Assembly: GCF_001571265.1 (NCBI RefSeq)
Contig: NZ_BCTL01000041.1
Span: forward strand, 1 to 64,000
Direction: 5' to 3'
Source of the DNA: Cedecea neteri NBRC 105707 = ATCC 33855
Lineage (GTDB): Bacteria > Pseudomonadota > Gammaproteobacteria > Enterobacterales > Enterobacteriaceae
DNA: 64,000 bases
Part shown: positions 58,955 to 64,000 of the stretch, in pieces
Layout of the letters: each line of letters starts with the position of its first letter
Position numbering within the stretch: the stretch's first letter is position 1
The notes under the pieces: generated by a model
The model's input: the letters and a program-made list of their open reading frames with translations, nothing else
Told to the model about the DNA's origin: nothing
The model's database searches: none
Program-made: the position numbers and the translations under genes

Positions 58955-59227
58955 CTATTTAATATAGGAATCCAGCACTTTCAGGATCACATCCAAATCC
59001 TCTTCACGCTTCACCTCATCCACTTCATGCACGATATGTTCCGTCAAATGCCCCTTAATCACCTCGCGCATTAAGCCGTTCACCGCGCCTCGTATGGCGG
59101 CGATTTGCTGCAATACGGCAGCGCACTCATGCGGCTCATCAAGCATCTTTTTTAACGCAATGACTTGTCCCTGGATCTTGCTGGTCCGGGCTTTGAGTTT
59201 TTGCTGGTCGCGAATTGTGTGTGACAT
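58955..59227 (-). CDS. rcnR: Ni/Co-responsive repressor RcnR
   Basis: 90 residues, CsoR/RcnR all-helical fold. Metal ligands His3, Cys35, His60 and His64 are all present. Represses rcnA until Ni(II) or Co(II) binds. Divergent from rcnA over about 120 bp with both operator sites. Confidence 0.97.
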   Translation of the reverse strand: MSHTIRDQQKLKARTSKIQGQVIALKKMLDEPHECAAVLQQIAAIRGAVNGLMREVIKGHLTEHIVHEVDEVKREEDLDVILKVLDSYIK

Positions 59228-59275
59228 GCGGGTTACCCTCTGAGAAGAACTTTATAATGATACTATTACAAATCT

Positions 59276-59309
59276 ACTGGGGGGTAGTATTTTGTACTGG
59301 GGGGGAGTA
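59276..59309. promoter_or_regulatory. Two RcnR operators
   Basis: TACT-G5-T-AGTA (59276-59289) and TACT-G7-AGTA (59295-59309), fitting the RcnR site TACT-G6-N-AGTA. They lie 37-70 bp upstream of the rcnA start, across its promoter. Confidence 0.9.
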
Positions 59310-59345
59310 GAATTTGGATCCCTCACTTCAGCAAGAATGATCCTC

Positions 59346-60461
59346 ATGAACGAATTCACTACGCTTCTTCAGCAAGGCAATGCCTGGCTGTTTATCCCCA
59401 GCGCGATCCTGCTTGGCGCCCTGCATGGCCTTGAGCCCGGGCATTCGAAGACCATGATGGCCGCGTTTATCATTGCCATTAAAGGCACCGCCAGGCAGGC
59501 AATTATGCTGGGCCTTGCGGCGACGCTTTCCCATACGACCATTGTCTGGCTGATTGCGTTTGGCGGGATGTACATCAGCCAGCGCTTCACCGCGGAGTCT
59601 GCCGAACCGTGGCTACAGCTGATGTCTGCCGTCATTGTGCTGGGCACCGCATTATGGATGTTCTGGCGTACCTGGAAAGGAGAGCAAAACTGGCTTACAG
59701 AGTCGCAGGAAAACGAGCATCACCACCAGGATGAAACCAAAAGAATTGATACCGGCCACGGCATGGTTGAGCTTTCTATCTTTGAGCAGGGGCACCCCCC
59801 GCGCTGGCGTTTGCGCAATCTCAGCCGCAGAAAATGGGCCCCGGGAGAGGTATCGCTGGTGACGAAGCGCGAGGAGGGCGCATTTTCTCAGGTGTTCCAG
59901 TTTGTGGATTTCGGTGATTATATGGAATCGACGGCCGTCATCCCTGAGCCTCATAACTTCAATGTCCGTCTTTCGTTTGATCATCGCGGGCACAGCCACG
60001 ATTACGATCTGGCGTTTCATGAGCAGGATCATGAGCACAGTCACGCGGTAACAGAGGGGCTGGAAGTGGGATCCCGGGAGTATCAGGACGCGCATGAGCT
60101 GGCGCATGCCAATGACATTAAGCGCCGCTTTACCAATACAGACGTCACTAACGGGCAAATTTTACTCTTTGGCCTGACCGGCGGCCTGATTCCATGCCCG
60201 GCGGCCATCACGGTCTTGCTGCTCTGCCTGCAGCTTAAGGCGCTAACGTTGGGGGCGGCTTTGGTTGTTAGCTTTAGCGTCGGCCTGGCGCTAACGTTGG
60301 TCACGGTTGGGGTCAGTGCAGCTGTTGGCGTTCGTCAGGTAGCAAAACGTTGGCGTGGGTTCAGCGCGTTTGCCCGAAGGGCGCCTTACTTTTCGAGCGT
60401 CCTGATTGCCGGGATGGGAATCTATATGGCCATTCAGGGCTGGACTGGCCTTGTGCACTGA
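59346..60461 (+). CDS. rcnA: Nickel/cobalt efflux protein RcnA with enlarged loop
   Basis: Inner-membrane exporter. 371 residues against 274 in E. coli. N-terminal three helices carry GALHGLEPGHSKTMMAAF; C-terminal helices start at ILLFGLTGGLIPCPAAITV. The central loop, which in E. coli is a short His-rich stretch, is here ~150 residues (about 125-265). It has scattered His (ENEHHHQDE, GHSHDYD, EQDHEHSHAV) plus a predicted beta-rich unit (VELSIFEQGHPPRWRL, NFNVRLSFDHRGH). This may be a metal-sensing or scavenging domain. The start is ATG 59346; ATG 59337 is in the same frame. Confidence 0.92.
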   Translation: MNEFTTLLQQGNAWLFIPSAILLGALHGLEPGHSKTMMAAFIIAIKGTARQAIMLGLAATLSHTTIVWLIAFGGMYISQRFTAESAEPWLQLMSAVIVLGTALWMFWRTWKGEQNWLTESQENEHHHQDETKRIDTGHGMVELSIFEQGHPPRWRLRNLSRRKWAPGEVSLVTKREEGAFSQVFQFVDFGDYMESTAVIPEPHNFNVRLSFDHRGHSHDYDLAFHEQDHEHSHAVTEGLEVGSREYQDAHELAHANDIKRRFTNTDVTNGQILLFGLTGGLIPCPAAITVLLLCLQLKALTLGAALVVSFSVGLALTLVTVGVSAAVGVRQVAKRWRGFSAFARRAPYFSSVLIAGMGIYMAIQGWTGLVH

Positions 60462-60487
60462 ACGCGGTCAGTAGGATTGTATAAAAG

Positions 60488-60516
60488 AAAAGCAGCCTTT
60501 ATTTTGGGCTGCTTTC
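60488..60516. terminator. Bidirectional terminator rcnA / yciZ
   Basis: AAAGCAGCC-N8-GGGCTGCTTT between convergent genes. Confidence 0.8.
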
Positions 60517-60529
60517 TCTGCCAGAAATT

Positions 60530-60712
60530 TTAAATTTCCCAGGGCGATTTTTTTTGCTCGCCGTCATGTTTATTCCCGCCGTTATCTGCGCTCAGCAATT
60601 CAGCTTTGAGGATCTCAAGGTTGTTTATCGCGGAGGCATAATCTTTGGCAACCAGAATATCCAGCACGGTATCAATACGTTTGGCAAGCTGCTGCGGATC
60701 CAGTGTTGGCAT
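60530..60712 (-). CDS. yciZ: YciZ (UPF0509)
   Basis: 60 residues, small acidic helical protein (DPQQLAKRIDTVLDILVAKDYASAINNLEILKAELL, ending SPWEI). Close to E. coli YciZ. ATG 60712 has AGGA six bases before; a longer frame to 60913 lacks any support. Next to pdeR (gmr) in E. coli; here rpfF lies between. Unknown function. Confidence 0.9.
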   Translation of the reverse strand: MPTLDPQQLAKRIDTVLDILVAKDYASAINNLEILKAELLSADNGGNKHDGEQKKSPWEI

Positions 60713-60934
60713 TGTTAATCCTGTTAGTGTTAGGGAATGAATCATTCGCCCATAATGCAAAAAACAGGCGATAAAGAGAAGAGCTGCCGACGAATTCTTA
60801 GCCTTATTCTTCAATAAATTATCGCACAACATATAAGCATTAATTATTAATCCTGGCGCTGCATTCATCAAACTACGGCGGTGGATTAGTCTGATCCTGC
60901 GATGACCGCACATTCATTTAATGAGGATCTGGCT

Positions 60935-61804
60935 ATGACAGTTATCAATCAACCAACCTGCAAACTCTTTACTGACACTGCACGTTTTACTCAACTGTCT
61001 GGATATTACGAAGAAGAGCGCCGTACCGTCTGGATGATGCTTCGTGCCCGCCCGCGCCCCTGCTTCAATCACGGACTTATCGAGGAAATAATGAACCTGG
61101 GATATATCGTCCAGAAGGCCGGATTTAAAGTCGATTTCTGGGTGACCGGCTCGCTGGTCCCCGGGATGTACAATACCGGCGGGGATTTAGGCTTTTTTGT
61201 GGAAACTATTCGCAATGGGCGCCGCGAAGCGCTTCGTGCCTACGCACGGGCCTGCGTTGATTGCGTACACGCTGCGTCTCGCGGTTTTGATACGGGGGCG
61301 ATAAGCCTGGCGATGGTGGAGGGCAGCGCGCTTGGGGGAGGATTCGAGGCGGCGTTAGCGCACCATTTCCTGCTGGCTCAGCGTGATGCCAGACTGGGGT
61401 TCCCGGAAATTGCGTTTAACCTGTTTCCCGGCATGGGCGCTTATTCTCTGGTGGCGCGCCGTTCCGGGATGAAGCTTGCTGAAGAGCTGATTTATAAAGG
61501 CGAGTCCCACACGGCGGAGTGGTACCAGCAGCACGGGCTGGTGGATCAGCTGTTTGAGCCGGGGCAGGGATACCTGGCCACGCGCACCTTCATCGATACC
61601 CTGCAGCCTAAACTTAACGGCGTGAAGGCCATGTTGCGCGCGCGTCAGCGTGTGTTACAGCTGCCGCGCTCAGAGCTGATGGACATCACCGAAGACTGGG
61701 TGGATGCCGCCTTCTGCCTTGAGGACAAGGACATTGCTTATATGGAACGGCTGGTCATGCTGCAAAACCGCCATACTTCGACGGCTTTGCGTAAAGCGGG
61801 CTAG
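60935..61804 (+). CDS. rpfF: DSF synthase RpfF (crotonase family)
   Basis: 289-residue enoyl-CoA-hydratase-fold enzyme that makes cis-2-unsaturated fatty-acid diffusible signals from acyl-ACP. The two catalytic glutamates Glu138 (GGGFEAAL) and Glu158 ([10 protein letters not shown]) are 20 apart, as in Xanthomonas RpfF (E141, E161). Oxyanion glycines in [14 protein letters not shown] 60935 with GAGGA seven bases upstream is preferred to ATG 60902. It converges on rpfR, sharing the stop CTAG. E. coli lacks this gene at the locus; Cronobacter and Burkholderia have the rpfF/rpfR pair. Confidence 0.9.
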   Translation: MTVINQPTCKLFTDTARFTQLSGYYEEERRTVWMMLRARPRPCFNHGLIEEIMNLGYIVQKAGFKVDFWVTGSLVPGMYNTGGDLGFFVETIRNGRREALRAYARACVDCVHAASRGFDTGAISLAMVEGSALGGGFEAALAHHFLLAQRDARLGFPEIAFNLFPGMGAYSLVARRSGMKLAEELIYKGESHTAEWYQQHGLVDQLFEPGQGYLATRTFIDTLQPKLNGVKAMLRARQRVLQLPRSELMDITEDWVDAAFCLEDKDIAYMERLVMLQNRHTSTALRKAG

Positions 61805-63792
61805 CGCTTTGTTCTGGCCTGATAGCGCTTAAACCATCGCTCGAATACGGCTGCGGGCATTGGTTTGGCAAACAGGAAACCCTGCCGTTCGTTGACGCCG
61901 TTCTTGGTAAGAAAGGCGTCTTCTTTTTGGTTCTCCACGCCCTCGGCAATCACCTGCAAATTCAGCGCCTGCGCCACGGCCACGATGGCTCTGACCAGCG
62001 ACTGGGACACGGAATGTTTATGCACGTCGCGCACAAAAGATTGATCCAGCTTGATGGCATCGATAGGGAAGCGGGCCAGCTGCGACAACGATGAATAGCC
62101 GGTGCCGAAGTCGTCCAGGTGAACCTGCGCACCCAGTTGGCTAAACTGCTTGATGACCGACAGCGCCAGTTCTTCGTTCTCGATAAGACAGCTTTCGGTC
62201 AGCTCCACGTCAATCGGGCAATATTCAAAATTCAGATCTTTCAGCGCCTGCTTAAGATCGCTAAAAATAGTCTGGTCGGCAAGCTGACGGGCAGAGACAT
62301 TGACCGCCACGCGTAGATTAATCCCTTTGTCCCGCCATTTCGCCACCTGCTGCACAACGCTAACCATCACCCAGCGGCCAAGGGGCACGATCAGGCCAGA
62401 TTCTTCCGCATAGGAGATAAAGCCCTGAGGCGGGATCAGCCCGCGCTCCGGTGACTGCCAGCGCACCAGCGCTTCCAGGCTACGAATTTCACCGCGCCAG
62501 GTCATTTTGGGTTGGTAATGAATAACCAACTGATCGTTATCCAGCGCTTTACGTAAATTGGTGTCCAGCCACAAATACTCAAACACCCGCTGGTTCATCT
62601 CTGGCGAGAACACGCAAAACTTGCCACGGCCGCTCTCTTTGGCGGTGTACATTGCCGTGTCGGCATTGCGAATCAGGTTTTCGCGCTCGTCGCCGTGCTG
62701 CGGAGCCAGGGAAATGCCCAGTGAACAGCCGCTGTAGACCTCAATCAGGCCAATTCTGAACGGCTGTTTCAGGCGAGTTAAAATGCGGGAAGACATCGCT
62801 TCAAGCGAGCCCTGCGAGGTGTTGGTCGCCAGCACGATAAATTCATCGCCCCCGAGGCGAGCCAGGACCTGACCTTCCTCAAGGCAGCTTAAAATTGCCA
62901 GCGACACGGCCTGCAGCAACTGATCGCCAAACATGTGGCCGTAGGCATCGTTCACTTTTTTAAAATTATCGAGATCCAGATAGACAATGCCGACCTGCGT
63001 GTCGCCACGTTTGGCAATGGCATCGCTAATCAAGTCGTAAATGGCGTTGCGGTTAGGCAGCCCGGTGATGGTGTCGGTATTGGCCAGCACCCGCAGACGC
63101 TCCTGCGCGCGGCGCTCTTCGGTAATGTCGGTGCCGGAGCAAATCAGGTAGATTTCGTTTTTGCCGCTGCCGCTGTGGACAAACTTGTTGCGGAATAAAA
63201 ACAGCCGCTGGCCTTTGCGGGTTTTGACCCAACGTTCAACCTCATAGGAGCTGCCGTTGCGAAAAAATCCGCTGATATTGCGCTTTGAGGCGGCGGCTTC
63301 GCTACGGCTCATAAACAGCTTGAAGACATTCTGACCGATGACCTCATGCTCTTTCATCCCGGTGTATTCCTCACTTAGCCGGTTAAAGCGCTGAATATTT
63401 CCCTGTTTATCAAGGATAACAATCACAGAATTGGCTTCAGAGACAACCTGTTCGGCAAAAGAGAGCCCCTGCACCAGGTCTCGTGCTACAGAATGGGTGT
63501 CGTGCCAGGCCGAGGCGGTGCCTGCCCATTCGCGTTTGGACACTTTGCGGCCCACGATATGCACCGGGACTTCTATGCCAAACAGTGAGAGCGTCATGGT
63601 CAGGCTGGAGGTAATCACCGTCATCTGGCGAATTTCGTCGGCCTGTGCCATATCCAGTGCCACCACCTGGCCAGTGTCTGAATCCTCGCTGGCCGCCAGC
63701 TGAAGGGCGTTGCTGTCCGCCGGTAAACGCCAGTAGGGGCTGGTCGTCCCCAGGTAACGATAAAGCAGGTTCTGCTCCAAATCGTCTTTCAT
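61801..63792 (-). CDS. rpfR: RpfR/PdeR: PAS-GGDEF-EAL DSF receptor
   Basis: 663 residues. The N-terminal ~95 residues match the RpfF-interacting region of RpfR; PAS domain about 110-225 ([25 protein letters not shown]), which binds DSF; GGDEF about 235-395, signature GGDEF intact; EAL about 405-655 with [33 protein letters not shown] and AEGVEN all intact. Signal binding should raise phosphodiesterase activity and lower c-di-GMP. It is the E. coli gmr/pdeR homologue; with rpfF next to it, RpfR is the better name. Confidence 0.92.
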   Translation of the reverse strand: MKDDLEQNLLYRYLGTTSPYWRLPADSNALQLAASEDSDTGQVVALDMAQADEIRQMTVITSSLTMTLSLFGIEVPVHIVGRKVSKREWAGTASAWHDTHSVARDLVQGLSFAEQVVSEANSVIVILDKQGNIQRFNRLSEEYTGMKEHEVIGQNVFKLFMSRSEAAASKRNISGFFRNGSSYEVERWVKTRKGQRLFLFRNKFVHSGSGKNEIYLICSGTDITEERRAQERLRVLANTDTITGLPNRNAIYDLISDAIAKRGDTQVGIVYLDLDNFKKVNDAYGHMFGDQLLQAVSLAILSCLEEGQVLARLGGDEFIVLATNTSQGSLEAMSSRILTRLKQPFRIGLIEVYSGCSLGISLAPQHGDERENLIRNADTAMYTAKESGRGKFCVFSPEMNQRVFEYLWLDTNLRKALDNDQLVIHYQPKMTWRGEIRSLEALVRWQSPERGLIPPQGFISYAEESGLIVPLGRWVMVSVVQQVAKWRDKGINLRVAVNVSARQLADQTIFSDLKQALKDLNFEYCPIDVELTESCLIENEELALSVIKQFSQLGAQVHLDDFGTGYSSLSQLARFPIDAIKLDQSFVRDVHKHSVSQSLVRAIVAVAQALNLQVIAEGVENQKEDAFLTKNGVNERQGFLFAKPMPAAVFERWFKRYQARTKR

Positions 63793-63942
63793 TCGTGCTC
63801 CTGAGCCTCAGGGGAAAAATATCACCTAAATCTATTATTTATAGTAGCAACAGACGGCCGATGTTAAAGCCCCGGTAAAGAGGAAAAGATCTTGTTTTTG
63901 CAGAGGATGTGCAATATATCGGCATGTTGAGATGACAGAAAT

Positions 63943-63972
63943 AAAAAAGCCGGGCAGAGCGCCCGGCTTTGT
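63943..63972 (-). terminator. Terminator, probably of rnb
   Basis: GCCGGGC-N5-GCCCGGC with a six-T tail on the minus strand, 17 bp after the presumed rnb stop. Confidence 0.85.
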
Positions 63973-63988
63973 AAGGGGAAAATCAGGA

Positions 63989-64000
63989 TCAGGCCGCAGG
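63989..64000 (-). CDS. rnb: Possible 3' end of rnb (RNase II), window edge
   Basis: On the minus strand the edge reads ...P-A-A-stop just before the terminator. E. coli rnb follows gmr in this orientation and ends in a similar -PVA. Only three codons are visible. Confidence 0.35.
   Translation of the reverse strand, partial: PAA

Overview
The window is a chromosomal segment of an enteric gammaproteobacterium (Enterobacteriaceae). Its backbone follows the E. coli K-12 order: yciI-tonB-yciA-yciB-yciC-ompW-trpABCDE(L)-rnm-yciO-rluB-btuR-yciK-sohB-yciN-topA-cysB-ymiA-yciX-ymiC-acnA-ribA-pgpB-lapA-lapB-pyrF-yciH-osmB-yciT-yciZ-pdeR/rpfR-(rnb). Protein similarity to the K-12 homologues, recalled from memory, is high throughout. 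The species cannot be fixed by eye; Cedecea, Enterobacter and Cronobacter relatives are all plausible.

Accessory blocks interrupt this backbone. (1) 1-1961: a two-gene c-di-GMP operon, a left-truncated dCACHE-GGDEF cyclase followed by a stand-alone EAL protein. (2) 3305-20090, between tonB and yciA: a complete two-partner-secretion contact-dependent inhibition (CDI) locus. It has cdiB, a 4616-residue cdiA ending in a VENN-delimited toxin region, and an overlapping small membrane immunity gene. Behind it lies an SOS-type symE toxin gene with a LexA box and a probable antisense RNA. (3) 31175-31993: a MerR-like regulator between yciO and rluB. (4) 33245-37948, between rluB and btuR: a beta-glucoside cassette (GPH symporter, cytoplasmic GH3 glycosidase, AraC regulator). 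(5) 54777-60461, between yciT and yciZ: a PflF-type glycyl-radical enzyme, its activase and fructose-6-phosphate aldolase, then the Ni/Co efflux pair rcnR-rcnA with two clear RcnR operators. (6) 60935-63792: an rpfF DSF-synthase gene convergent with its receptor rpfR, the stop codons sharing one CTAG.

The core holds the attenuated, TrpR-controlled trp operon, LPS-assembly control genes lapAB, DNA topoisomerase I, the cysteine regulator CysB, aconitase A and GTP cyclohydrolase II. ompW carries an apparent one-base insertion in its signal-peptide codons.

The most interesting system is the CDI-symE island. The toxin tip is glycine/alanine-rich and hydrophobic, its immunity protein is a two-helix membrane protein, and an AT-rich cassette sits where a receptor-binding domain is expected. 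The rpfF/rpfR pair and the yciT-linked glycyl-radical cassette come next.
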